Positions 46,935 to 55,772 of a stretch of DNA of 64,000 nt are shown here, one piece after another. Origin of the DNA: Arsukibacterium tuosuense (GTDB taxonomy: Bacteria; Pseudomonadota; Gammaproteobacteria; Enterobacterales; Alteromonadaceae); assembly GCF_900215315.1 (NCBI RefSeq), contig NZ_OBEB01000001.1:186001-250000 (forward strand). The letters run 5' to 3'. The translations under genes and the position numbers were made by a program. Position 1 is the first letter of the stretch, and every line of letters starts with the position of its first letter. The notes beneath the pieces were generated by a model. It was not told the origin of the DNA. It worked only from the letters and a program-made list of their open reading frames with translations, and did no database searches.

Positions 46935-48389
46935 TTAATCTTTGGCGACAGGCAGGGTCGGATATTTAATTCCTGCCATATCATTCATTACCCGGATCAC
47001 CTGAGTACTGTAACCGAATTCGTTATCGTACCAAACATACAATACACAACGATCACCATCAACAATAGTCGCTTGCGAATCAACTACACCGGCATAGCGT
47101 GAGCCGACTAAATCTGAGGATACAATTTCAGTAGAACTGGTGTAATCAATCTGGTCCTGTAAATCAGAAAATAAAGAAGTGCGCTGTAAAAAGGCATTCA
47201 TCTCATCACGGCTGGTTTCTTTATTCAGGTTTAACGACAGGATTGCCATAGAGACATTTGGTGTGGGTACCCGAATAGCATTGCCGGTCAGTTTACCTTT
47301 CAGCTCTGGCAATGCCTTGGCTACCGCACTGGCAGCACCGGTAGAGGTGATAACCATATTCAATGGTGCAGCCCTGCCCCTCCGTTCCGCTTTATGAAAG
47401 TTATCAATCAGATTCTGGTCATTAGTATATGAATGGACAGTTTCAACATGACCATTGCGGATACCAAACTCATCGTTCAATGCCTTTAATACTGGCGTAA
47501 TGGCGTTGGTGGTGCAGCTGGCAGCAGACACAAATTTGTGCTCAGGCGTAATCATATGCTGGTTTACGCCATACACAATATTGGGAACCTCTCCTTTCGC
47601 CGGCGCCGTCAACAGTACCCGCGCAGTGCCTTTACTCTGGAAATGAATAGCCAGTTCTTTGTCGTCTTTCCAGATACCGGTATTGTCGACAACCAAGGCG
47701 TTGTCAATACCATAAGCCGTGTAATCAACCAGCTCCGGTGAGCTGGCATAAATAACTTTAATAAAAGTACCGTTGGCTTTAATACCCTGGTTTTCTTCAT
47801 CAACAGTAATACTGCCGTTGAAAGGACCATGGATAGAGTCGCGACGCAACAAGCTGGCACGTTTTTCCAAATCACCTTTTTTACCGCCGCGTACCACAAT
47901 AGCTTTTAACCGTAATTTACTGCTTGGCCCGGAGCGCTCGAGCATCAGGCGCGCCAGTAAACGACCAATCCGGCCAAAACCATATAACACGACATCAGTT
48001 GGTTTAACTTTATCTTCATGATCAAGAATATCGCCTAACTCATGGGCAAGATATTGCTCAAGGTTAAGACCTGCACCAGAGTTCTTAAATAAAAAACCAT
48101 ACGCCAGCTTACCAATGTCGACCCGTCCCGGCGCCAGATTCATTTTGCTGATGGCTTCCAGTACCGGAAAACTCTCGCGCAGCCGCAGTTTTTCGCCTTC
48201 AAAGCGTTCAACAGTTTTGTGGGCTTTAATGATATCGATAGTGGTGGCGTTGACCAGCGGGCGGCCATATACCACCACTTCTATTCCTTTATTACGATAA
48301 AGCCTGCCAATGATTGGCTGCATGTTTTCGGCGTATTCCTGGCGTTCCTGCCAGCTTTTCTGGTACTGCTCTGCGTGTGATAGGGTCAT
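46935..48389 (-). CDS. gap: Long-form glyceraldehyde-3-phosphate dehydrogenase
   Basis: Oxidises glyceraldehyde 3-phosphate to 1,3-bisphosphoglycerate with NAD(P). At 484 residues it is far longer than the usual 330. An N-terminal extension of about 130 residues precedes the Rossmann motif GFGRIGR (137-143). The catalytic Cys292 is in SAASCTTNAITP. The C-terminal VVDSQATIVDGDRCVLYVWYDNEFGYS is typical of the family, split around residues 440-465. Such long forms are known in Vibrio, Shewanella and relatives beside a standard GapA. The role of the extension is not known to me. Confidence 0.93.
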   Translation of the reverse strand: MTLSHAEQYQKSWQERQEYAENMQPIIGRLYRNKGIEVVVYGRPLVNATTIDIIKAHKTVERFEGEKLRLRESFPVLEAISKMNLAPGRVDIGKLAYGFLFKNSGAGLNLEQYLAHELGDILDHEDKVKPTDVVLYGFGRIGRLLARLMLERSGPSSKLRLKAIVVRGGKKGDLEKRASLLRRDSIHGPFNGSITVDEENQGIKANGTFIKVIYASSPELVDYTAYGIDNALVVDNTGIWKDDKELAIHFQSKGTARVLLTAPAKGEVPNIVYGVNQHMITPEHKFVSAASCTTNAITPVLKALNDEFGIRNGHVETVHSYTNDQNLIDNFHKAERRGRAAPLNMVITSTGAASAVAKALPELKGKLTGNAIRVPTPNVSMAILSLNLNKETSRDEMNAFLQRTSLFSDLQDQIDYTSSTEIVSSDLVGSRYAGVVDSQATIVDGDRCVLYVWYDNEFGYSTQVIRVMNDMAGIKYPTLPVAKD

Positions 48390-48520
48390 GTGTCGGCCTT
48401 TTACTTCAAGAAGATGAATTAATCGGAGCCTTGTGCTGTTTCGTAGGGTACAGCTTGTTTATTAAAGGCGGCACATTGTAATAGATATTGAAACCTTACC
48501 ACAACCACTACAGGTTAATT

Positions 48521-48910
48521 TCAGGCTTTTGTCGCATGCTGAAAACGTAAACTCACTGAATTGACACAATAGCGCTGCCCCGTGGGTGCCGGACCGTCTT
48601 CAAACACGTGCCCCAGATGAGCATCGCAGTTGCTACAGAGAATTTCTGTCCGCTGCATGCCGTGGCTGGTATCTGTATGGTACTTTACCCGCCCCTCCAA
48701 CGCCTGATAAAAACTTGGCCAACCGCACCCTGCGTCAAATTTAGTGTCAGATGCAAATAACACCGCACCACAACAAATGCAGTGATAGGTGCCGTCAGCA
48801 GTATGATGTAATAACTGACCGGTAAACGGATACTCTGTGCCTTTTAACCGGGTTACCCGGTACTGTTCATCCGTTAAGCGTTGTTGCCATTGTTGCTCTG
48901 TTAACTTCAT
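48521..48910 (-). CDS. msrB: Peptide-methionine (R)-S-oxide reductase MsrB
   Basis: Reduces methionine-R-sulfoxide in proteins with thioredoxin. The 129 residues contain the two zinc CxxC pairs (CICCGAVLF and [12 protein letters not shown]), the motif [11 protein letters not shown], and the catalytic Cys in [11 protein letters not shown]. There is no signal peptide, so it is cytoplasmic. It complements msrC (free methionine sulfoxide) at the other end of the window. Confidence 0.95.
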   Translation of the reverse strand: MKLTEQQWQQRLTDEQYRVTRLKGTEYPFTGQLLHHTADGTYHCICCGAVLFASDTKFDAGCGWPSFYQALEGRVKYHTDTSHGMQRTEILCSNCDAHLGHVFEDGPAPTGQRYCVNSVSLRFQHATKA

Positions 48911-49092
48911 AATACCTTCCAGTTCACGACGTTGCTGAAGCAGTAATACAGTTTGGAATCACTAACAGCTTAGCTTTATTTTGATATTTTGCCTTTAATA
49001 TCTAAAAAGCGCCGTTAGACATATAAACCACCCTACTAATTATTAAGTCAGTACACTTAGCAGGCATCTACAACACTTCAAAGGAGATGATT

Positions 49093-49758
49093 ATGCAAAA
49101 GCCACTCTTATGGTTCACTTTGTTACTAATAGTAATGTTGGCGACGCCGTTGCATGCTGAGCAGTTGACGGGGAAATGGCGCGGAAAACTGCAAATGACC
49201 CCACAGGCAGCGCTGACTATTGGCATTAATATCAGCAACGCAACAGAGGGCTATAGCCTTACCATCGACAGTCCCAATCAGACAATGTTTGATTATGTCC
49301 CCTCGCAATTTAAAATCGAAGGCAACAGTGTGCAGTTTCAGGATGACAAACTGAATGCCAGTTTTAACGGCACATTGCAGCAGGGCCAGCTACGGGGCGA
49401 ATTCAGCCAGGGTAAAACCATCCCTCTGAATTTGCAGAAACTGGATGATACTCAGCTTAAATTACTGGAAAATGAGGGTAGCTGGTTTGGTGACCTTGTT
49501 ATTAACAATAGCGCCCGCCTGCCTCTGGTGCTGAATATAGCAGTCGCTGACCAGGGCTATCATGTCACGCTCGACAGCCCCAAACAGCAAAGCTTCGGTA
49601 TTCCGGTAGACAAATTCAACCTAACGGACAATACTATGGAGTTCAACTCGGCCATCATTAACGCCAGCTATAGCGCTACCTGGCAGGATGACAGCTGGCA
49701 AGGCACCTTTGTTCAGGGCTCAGCAATGCCACTGGTGCTAAAAAAAAAGCCGGACTGA
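49093..49758 (+). CDS. Exported protein with two beta-rich repeats
   Basis: A 221-residue protein with a signal peptide (about 1-22, ending LHA before EQLTGKW). Two related repeats of about 85 residues follow, each with a G-Y-x-[LV]-T-[IL]-D-S-P core (EGYSLTIDSPNQ and QGYHVTLDSPKQ) and ending in a G-x-F-x-Q-G-x-x-x-P-L pattern. I do not recognise the family by name. The ATG at 49093 is chosen because AAGGAG lies six bases before it; another ATG overlaps that site. The gene ends at nine A bases followed by a stop, 8 bases before the serine hydrolase gene in the -1 frame. It may be the N-terminal part of a fused, exported hydrolase. Confidence 0.75.
   Translation: MQKPLLWFTLLLIVMLATPLHAEQLTGKWRGKLQMTPQAALTIGINISNATEGYSLTIDSPNQTMFDYVPSQFKIEGNSVQFQDDKLNASFNGTLQQGQLRGEFSQGKTIPLNLQKLDDTQLKLLENEGSWFGDLVINNSARLPLVLNIAVADQGYHVTLDSPKQQSFGIPVDKFNLTDNTMEFNSAIINASYSATWQDDSWQGTFVQGSAMPLVLKKKPD
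49740..49748 (+). other. A9 slippery tract, candidate frameshift site
   Basis: Nine A bases read as CTA AAA AAA AAG, which contains the A-AAA-AAG heptamer used for -1 frameshifting in dnaX. A -1 slip continues as GCC GGA CTG AGT and runs without a stop into the serine hydrolase frame. A small hairpin CTGA-GTAA-TCAG follows. It may be a programmed site, a transcriptional slippage site, a phase-variable tract or a sequencing error. Confidence 0.5.
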
Positions 49759-49766
49759 GTAATCAG

Positions 49767-50789
49767 GTGAGCCCTACGGTTGCCCAACTGGATCAATGGT
49801 TACAAAAGGAGTTTGGCGAAGCCGGAATAGCAGTAGCAATAATCAGCGATGGCAAAACCCGCTATTATCTGCACGGCTTCGCTGACCACCTTAAACAACA
49901 ACCGGTCAGTAAGCATACGTTATTTGAAATTGGCTCAGTAACCAAACCTCTGGTGGGTTTGCTTACTGCGCTTTCTGTGATTAACCATCAACTCGACCTC
50001 GACACAACTGTGGCGTCCCTGCTGCAACACCCGGATTATCAACAGCACAAATATGACCTTGCTCAGTTATTAAGTCACTCCAGCGGCCTGCCGCGTTTAC
50101 CAGAGAATCTGCCATTAAGCGATCTGACTGATCCTTATGCAGATTATACCCGTGCCGATTTAATGGCAGCGTTACGAAAGATGCAACCCGGTGAACCACA
50201 TTTTGAGTATTCAAATTTAGGTTTTGGTTTGCTGGCAGAGTTGCTCGGTCAGCAGCAAAACCGAAGCTTTGCCGCCCTGATTCAACAACAATTATTTGAG
50301 CCGACAGGAATGTCAGCCAGTACACTGGCGTTGACCAAGGGTAAGTATAAAAACCGGGCTCAGGGCTATCAGATTGATGGTGCGGAAGCAGAAAATTGGC
50401 ATTTCCAGGCACTGGCAGGTGCCGGTGCGGTGCTTTCAACGATTAATGATATGGCTTTGTTAATCCAACATTACCTGATAGCCACTGCCAATAACACAGT
50501 GACTGCAAGCATTAGTGAGAATGCGGCTCTGGCCGATGCTATGCGTTTATCAGTGACGCCGCCAACCTCAGATCCGACTGTCGGTTTTGGCTGGATGCTG
50601 CAACCCGAAGGGCTGGTCTGGCATAATGGTCAAACCGGAGGATTTAATTCCTTTGTTGGTTTTGCGCCTGCAGAACAGGTAGGTATCATTATCCTGAGCA
50701 ATACCACTATACCGGTAACCCCGGGCGGCATGGCACTTTTAAAACAACTTCGGCAACAAGCAGCAGCCACAAGTAATGAGCATCAGTAA
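49767..50789 (+). CDS. Serine hydrolase of the class C beta-lactamase/PBP fold
   Basis: A 340-residue serine beta-lactamase-like hydrolase. The nucleophile is Ser57 in GSVTK (SxxK, Lys60), the second motif is Tyr148 in YSN, and the third is HNGQTGG near residue 285. These fit class C-like esterases or D-aminopeptidases more than true beta-lactamases. It has no signal peptide although the fold is normally exported. The start is GTG at 49767 with a poor ribosome site. The reading frame is open upstream through the A9 tract, so it may be made as a fusion with the exported repeat protein. It is followed after 3 bases by the histidine kinase gene. Confidence 0.85.
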   Translation: MSPTVAQLDQWLQKEFGEAGIAVAIISDGKTRYYLHGFADHLKQQPVSKHTLFEIGSVTKPLVGLLTALSVINHQLDLDTTVASLLQHPDYQQHKYDLAQLLSHSSGLPRLPENLPLSDLTDPYADYTRADLMAALRKMQPGEPHFEYSNLGFGLLAELLGQQQNRSFAALIQQQLFEPTGMSASTLALTKGKYKNRAQGYQIDGAEAENWHFQALAGAGAVLSTINDMALLIQHYLIATANNTVTASISENAALADAMRLSVTPPTSDPTVGFGWMLQPEGLVWHNGQTGGFNSFVGFAPAEQVGIIILSNTTIPVTPGGMALLKQLRQQAAATSNEHQ

Positions 50790-50792
50790 ATA

Positions 50793-51854
50793 ATGACCAG
50801 TAATTTAGCAATAGCACCACCCGAGCGCCACGTTTATCTGCTATGCCAGCTAAGCGGCTGGCTGGCGCTATATGCAGTGATTAGCATCGCTGCATGGACG
50901 CGGCTAACCTTTACTCAGGTAGAATTGTTATATGCGCTGGTTTTAGTGGGTAGCAGCGCCATAGGCTCGCATTTAATCCGGTTCGGCTACAAAAAAAGAC
51001 TGCGCAGCAAAGTTATCTGGCAACAGGTGCTGTATCTGGCTGTTAGCAGCCTGCTGATTGCTGCTATTGCCGCACTGTTGCTGGTCGTGACGGCGCTTGC
51101 CCTGGCCCATTTCGGCATTACCAACCCGATACCCGCTGCACAACAATGGTTTGTAGCCAGGGTAGTGTTTACCGGTAATTTTTTCAATATGCTTATGGCG
51201 TTGCTGTTCTGGTCCGCGCTTTATTTCAGTATTACTAAAGTACGGCAGTTGCGCCAGACAAATGAATTGTTAAAATCAAGCCAGCTTGATGCATTAAAAA
51301 ACCAGCTTAACCCCCACTTTCTGTTTAATGCCATTAATAATATCAGGGCATTAATTCTGGAAGATCCTCAGCGGGCCAGGACAATGCTGGCGCGATTGGC
51401 TGACATGCTACGCTATAGTCTCAGTAAAGATGATAAAGCCAAAGTAACGCTCAGTTCGGAGCTTGCCATTGTTAATGAATATATCGAGCTGTGCTCTATT
51501 CAATTTGAGGAAAGGCTGCGTTTCACTATCGACGTTGAACATAACTGCCTGCAAGCACTGGTACCGAAACTGTTGCTGCAACTTTGTGTCGAGAACGCTA
51601 TTAAGCATGGCATAAGTACAGATATCAACGGAGGCAGTATCGACGTGACAATACGTCAAATCGACAATTTGCTGGATATCAGCATTGTTAATGATGGTAG
51701 TTTTGATAAAGTTTCGAATCATCAGGGCGTTGGCTTGCATAACATCCGACAACGATTAGCCTTACTTTACCCTGACTCCCGACACGCCGGCTTAAGCCTG
51801 TACAGCGAGCAGCGTAAAGTAAAAACTCGCATTCGTTTGCCACTGGAGTTCTGA
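50793..51854 (+). CDS. LytS/AlgZ-type sensor histidine kinase
   Basis: An inner-membrane histidine kinase of 353 residues with four predicted membrane spans (about 15-150). The His_kinase domain has the phospho-accepting His175 in LNPHFLFNAINNIR, followed by an ATPase domain with LCVENAIKHGI (N box) and GVGLHNIRQRL (G box). No periplasmic sensor domain is evident, so it may sense within the membrane. It lies 3 bases after the hydrolase gene and 1 base before its LytTR partner. This suggests regulation linked to the cell envelope or to the hydrolase. Confidence 0.9.
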   Translation: MTSNLAIAPPERHVYLLCQLSGWLALYAVISIAAWTRLTFTQVELLYALVLVGSSAIGSHLIRFGYKKRLRSKVIWQQVLYLAVSSLLIAAIAALLLVVTALALAHFGITNPIPAAQQWFVARVVFTGNFFNMLMALLFWSALYFSITKVRQLRQTNELLKSSQLDALKNQLNPHFLFNAINNIRALILEDPQRARTMLARLADMLRYSLSKDDKAKVTLSSELAIVNEYIELCSIQFEERLRFTIDVEHNCLQALVPKLLLQLCVENAIKHGISTDINGGSIDVTIRQIDNLLDISIVNDGSFDKVSNHQGVGLHNIRQRLALLYPDSRHAGLSLYSEQRKVKTRIRLPLEF

Positions 51855-51855
51855 T

Positions 51856-52554
51856 ATGAAGGTAATCGTTGTAGATGACAGCCGCCTGGCCCGGCTGGAG
51901 TTAGCCGAGCAACTAAACCACATTCATGGCACCAGTCTGGTTGGTGAGGCGGCTAATATTCGCCAGGCTAAACAACAAATTGAAGCGCTTAAGCCCGACG
52001 TCGTGTTGCTGGATATTAATATGCCAGGTGGCGATGGCTTTAAATTGCTGGAACAACTCGACTACCTGCCGCAGGTTATTTTTGTTACTGCTTATGATAA
52101 TTATGCTGTTAAATCATTTGAATATAACGCTCTGGATTATTTGCTGAAGCCCGTGACATTAAACCGCTTGCAAGCTGCCTTTGATAAATTACAACCGGTT
52201 AATCAGAATGAGCAAAAGTTAGCACTGCACCAACAGTTTTTTATTAAAGATGGTGACAACTGTTATTTTGTAAAACTAGCTGACGTAATTTGCTTTGAGG
52301 CTATGGGCAACTACACCCGGGTGCACCTGGCAGATGCGACCCCGGCAACCTATCGTAGTATTAGCGCAATCGCGCAGCGATTACCGGCTGAAAGCTTCTT
52401 TCGTGCTAATCGCAGCTGGATCATAAATACCAACTATATTAAGGAGATAACCCCCTCTGTCGCTGGCGGGTTCGATGTAAAGTTACAGCGTAATAAACAG
52501 GTTGAAATATCCCGACGTCAGGCCAGTGCCTTTCGACTGCACTGGAGCCTTTAA
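51856..52554 (+). CDS. LytTR-type response regulator
   Basis: A 232-residue response regulator with a receiver domain (phospho-Asp53 in VVLLDINMPGGDG, Lys98 in LLKPV) and a C-terminal LytTR DNA-binding domain (about 130-230) with FEAMGNYTRVHLAD and FFRANRSWIINTNYIKEI. It is the partner of the kinase encoded one base upstream. LytTR regulators usually bind short direct repeats in target promoters; none was assigned here. It is the last gene of the four-gene run from 49093. Confidence 0.92.
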   Translation: MKVIVVDDSRLARLELAEQLNHIHGTSLVGEAANIRQAKQQIEALKPDVVLLDINMPGGDGFKLLEQLDYLPQVIFVTAYDNYAVKSFEYNALDYLLKPVTLNRLQAAFDKLQPVNQNEQKLALHQQFFIKDGDNCYFVKLADVICFEAMGNYTRVHLADATPATYRSISAIAQRLPAESFFRANRSWIINTNYIKEITPSVAGGFDVKLQRNKQVEISRRQASAFRLHWSL

Positions 52555-52657
52555 ATGGCTCCTAACCCAGGTCATTGCCACCATGCATGCAACTGCATCT
52601 GGTTTATCAGGCTATGCACTGCCAATATAACTAATTTAAACGTAATTAAATATGAGG

Positions 52658-53335
52658 TTAAAAACTTAGCAAATCACGCCGGATAGCATGCATCAGCAAA
52701 TTCGATTGTGTTTTCAGTTCCCTGCCCACCTGCTGCAGTTCCTCACCAATAAATTTAACTGCTTCATAATCTTTGCTCAGAGTAATGGCTACAAGCTTAT
52801 TCATCTGCTCGCTGGAGACGACCAACAGCTTGTTGTACAACTTTTGAATTTCTTCAAGTATTTCCAAAATATCATCCGCGGCACTAAGTTTCAGCCCAGC
52901 AGTTTGCTTATTGAGTGTCTGCAACTCAGCTAAACCAGCGTTGCTGACTCGTTGAATTTCACCGGAAAACCACAACGTAGCAATTGATGCGGCGGCGGTA
53001 TCCTCCGCAGCATCTGCCGCCTGATAGCGGCTATTAAATTCGGTAAACAACGGCAGGAACAATGTTTGGTAATCATTCTGATGTCTGAGATAAAAAGCAT
53101 CAAGCTCATTGCAATAGTCTTCGTAATCGCAAACTTTCAACTCGTAAACCTTTCGCCGGCGCTCAAGCTCAAGGTTCATTGAGTGTTTAAGTTTATGAAA
53201 ACGATTATTGGCAGCATGTTTGCTGAAACAAAATAAAGCAAACCATAGCAAGTTTATCGCTGTAAAAACCCAGACATAATAATCAGGCAAGCTTTGTCCG
53301 GGTAATTTAGCTAATAACGCATTGATGGTATCCAT
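52658..53335 (-). CDS. Hypothetical single-span membrane protein with coiled coil
   Basis: A 225-residue protein I do not recognise. One membrane span lies near the N-terminus (about 20-38). A basic stretch follows, and the rest is predicted helical, with long heptad-like segments (about 50-100 and 145-215) rich in Leu, Glu and Lys. The arrangement suggests a membrane-anchored cytoplasmic coiled-coil domain. AGGAGAGG precedes the ATG. No neighbour suggests a role. Confidence 0.68.
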   Translation of the reverse strand: MDTINALLAKLPGQSLPDYYVWVFTAINLLWFALFCFSKHAANNRFHKLKHSMNLELERRRKVYELKVCDYEDYCNELDAFYLRHQNDYQTLFLPLFTEFNSRYQAADAAEDTAAASIATLWFSGEIQRVSNAGLAELQTLNKQTAGLKLSAADDILEILEEIQKLYNKLLVVSSEQMNKLVAITLSKDYEAVKFIGEELQQVGRELKTQSNLLMHAIRRDLLSF

Positions 53336-53448
53336 TCCTCTCCTATTCCAACCGGCGAAATTAAACGCCGCTGCAACAAGTTTTTAAAACAAGACAACAC
53401 CTTGCTATTCGGGTCATGAACTAGCACTGAATTAGTGGAGCAAAAAAT

Positions 53449-53973
53449 TTAGTTTCGGAAAAGTTGCTCAATGCTTCGCCGGTAACGCGATGATTGCGCG
53501 TCGGGTTTCTGTAAATCAGCAATAAGCTGTTTAATCTGAGTCTCATTATCTGCCATCAAGTAACTATAGCCGCCACTCGCAGATGTCAGAATACCCATAT
53601 TAAGTTGCACAGAACCATCGTCCGAGCGGATAAACACCAGGTTATTACGTATTTTAAAACGCTCTGCCGAATACTGAAAAAATTGTAACGCATATTCCAG
53701 TTGCTGGAACGTAGTTGGGTAACCGCTGCGTTTAGCGGGGTATTCGCTAATAGAATGACTCAGTAAGGTTTGATCAGCATATATCGTATCAGGTTTGTCA
53801 CCCACAAACTGAAAGTACAGCCGGCAAAAACCGGGTTTTCTCTGTTCAATAATCTGCCAGCAGGAGGCATTACGGTCTGCGTTAAATTGCACGGTTGCAG
53901 AAGCAGCAGCTTTAAACGACAGCAACATCACACCAACAACTAACCACACATATGGCTTATTAATTACTTTCAC
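53449..53973 (-). CDS. Hypothetical exported protein
   Basis: A 174-residue protein with a signal peptide (about 1-26, ending AAASA) and no known domain. The mature part has two cysteines in NASCWQIIEQRKPGFCRLYF that could form a disulfide, then mixed alpha/beta sequence. The start is GTG at 53973, well supported by GGAGG seven bases upstream. It is probably periplasmic. Function unknown. Confidence 0.68.
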   Translation of the reverse strand: MKVINKPYVWLVVGVMLLSFKAAASATVQFNADRNASCWQIIEQRKPGFCRLYFQFVGDKPDTIYADQTLLSHSISEYPAKRSGYPTTFQQLEYALQFFQYSAERFKIRNNLVFIRSDDGSVQLNMGILTSASGGYSYLMADNETQIKQLIADLQKPDAQSSRYRRSIEQLFRN

Positions 53974-54115
53974 ACTGCGTCCTCCATTACACTACTTTAC
54001 TACACGAACCTGAATATCCAGATACGCACATTAAGTTATAGATGGATTAGTTCCGCTATGCAATTGATAAATCTGATTTAGCTAATTTAGTTATCAAATT
54101 TGGCAGGGTTAAATG

Positions 54116-54547
54116 TTAAATTGTCTGCCGACGCCAGACCTTGATCGTGCCGGCAGCAAACAGCACACCAAGCAGCAGACAAATGGCAGAACTAACCCAC
54201 CAGAACATCAGGCTGTTACCCGGAAACATCGGCATAATGACCAAAAAAGCCAGGCCGCGAAGGAGAAAAATAGCCGATATCACACAAAGCGCTGGACGCA
54301 ACAACGGCAAGCGGCGAAGTACTCCAGCACCGGATAAGGCATACAGCGCCCACATTACTAACATCAATGAAATAAACAATGTTATAACCGTTGGGTACCA
54401 ATGCCCCTGCTCCGCCAGCAAAGCCATTTGCTCGCCAGCGCCGAAAAAGCGGTACCAATCGCCGCCAAATACAATACAGCCAAGGTGAGCCAGTGCGGCA
54501 CACAGGCAGCAGATTGCGGCGGCAACAAGATATCGGTTTCTGCTCAA
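54116..54547 (-). CDS. Hypothetical four-span membrane protein
   Basis: A 143-residue inner-membrane protein with four predicted spans (about 5-27, 48-70, 80-100 and 110-135). The loop after the first span is aromatic (GGDWYRFFGAGEQM). The start is TTG at 54547, supported by AAGGA upstream; no ATG lies near. Similar small proteins occur in many Alteromonadales, but I cannot name the family. It is followed by no clear terminator. Confidence 0.65.
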   Translation of the reverse strand: MSRNRYLVAAAICCLCAALAHLGCIVFGGDWYRFFGAGEQMALLAEQGHWYPTVITLFISLMLVMWALYALSGAGVLRRLPLLRPALCVISAIFLLRGLAFLVIMPMFPGNSLMFWWVSSAICLLLGVLFAAGTIKVWRRQTI

Positions 54548-54603
54548 AACACGTTCCTTCTGTTAGTTAACGACGTCCTGATTCTGATTAACTTTCGAAA
54601 AAA

Positions 54604-54897
54604 TTAAAATGAAAAGGCTAACATAATTAATATTAGAACAACCAACCAAGGTATCGGCGATGCCCAACAGGCTAAAGGCTTACTACTAGCTTCGATTACT
54701 CTTTCACGCATACGCTGTTGCTGGGAGCGCTTAGTACGGCTGTATAACTGCGGAACGGGAAATATAAAAAAGGCTATGGCAAAAATAATCAGATACCAGC
54801 CTGAGCGGCTGTAATTGGGAAAATTGAAAATAATGAGCGCCCCCACTACCACCAACACAGCAGCAATGATCAATTGGGTTTTACTGGGTAACTTCAT
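54604..54897 (-). CDS. Hypothetical small membrane protein
   Basis: A 97-residue protein with three predicted membrane spans (about 8-26, 33-50 and 76-96). A very basic loop, SRTKRSQQQRMRERVIEA, lies between the second and third and should face the cytoplasm. No known domain. It may be co-transcribed with the downstream membrane protein gene at 54116-54547. Confidence 0.62.
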   Translation of the reverse strand: MKLPSKTQLIIAAVLVVVGALIIFNFPNYSRSGWYLIIFAIAFFIFPVPQLYSRTKRSQQQRMRERVIEASSKPLACWASPIPWLVVLILIMLAFSF

Positions 54898-55147
54898 AAA
54901 CTTTTTTTTTTGTTAAATGGTTAATCAACCGCTTTCGGTTAGGTTGTTTTCGTGGCAAATCCAATGCTAATAGATATGGGCAAATTATGGTACAACTTAT
55001 TTACAGAAGCTGGCGTCAACCAATCGTTATAAATCAATCAATGTATAGTTGTCGCCCCATTAATTTGTAGTTGATTTAGAGAATAATGTTGTTTAGGTTA
55101 ACAACTACATAATTCGTATTGCGTCGAAACGACTTAGGAATAATTCA

Positions 55148-55567
55148 ATGACATTAATCAGGCTAGCGATAATAGCACTTTGCATGGTGTTCACTGCGGG
55201 GCCTTATGCAGAAGAGTCAGCCAACCTTACTGACGGCGGCATTAGTGTCAGCGATAAAAACTTCCCCTGGCAACTGGTCGTCGACCGGGGCAAGATTTTA
55301 GGCTGCGTTTATGATAATAAGTTTTACTCGTTGGGCGCCATTTTAATTCTGGAGTCGTTGCCACGAAAATGTGAGCTGGCATCGGATCGAAATGGGATCT
55401 GGGAGCAACTGACAGAAGCCGAGTTACTGCTGTGGCAGGAAAGTATTGAAGAGCAACAAGCCACCAAGCAAGAAGCAAACTATATTGGCAACGACCCGAT
55501 AAACGACGAAGAAGCAAGATTGATCCGCTATTTACGCAGCGCCAAAAAGCGGGCTGACACGCAGTAA
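55148..55567 (+). CDS. Exported DUF1496-like protein
   Basis: A 139-residue protein with a signal peptide (about 1-21, ending GPYA). The middle, LGCVYDNKFYSLGAILILES then PRKCELA, resembles the DUF1496 family (E. coli YnjH type), with a probable Cys pair. The C-terminal part is helical and charged. AGGA lies eight bases before the ATG. Periplasmic location is inferred; function is unknown. A 205-base gap with nothing recognised follows. Confidence 0.65.
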   Translation: MTLIRLAIIALCMVFTAGPYAEESANLTDGGISVSDKNFPWQLVVDRGKILGCVYDNKFYSLGAILILESLPRKCELASDRNGIWEQLTEAELLLWQESIEEQQATKQEANYIGNDPINDEEARLIRYLRSAKKRADTQ

Positions 55568-55772
55568 TTTATAATTCCTACTGAAATTATCGTGCATATC
55601 TTCATGTACCAGCTGCTGAAAATCAATGTCCAGGGAGTATTAATAGCAAATTTTTCTACGCTCAAATTTCAGGCTATAGTTTGCAACTATTGATCGCCAT
55701 CATAGTTTTTGCGCCCAGTGCTGCTAGGCTAAGCACACTTTAGGCCTGAGCGGCTTTACCCGGAGTAGCAAT

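Noticed and set aside
49767..50789. The serine hydrolase as a true antibiotic-resistance beta-lactamase
   Set aside because: The third motif is HNG rather than KTG and no signal peptide is present; esterase or peptidase activity is more likely.
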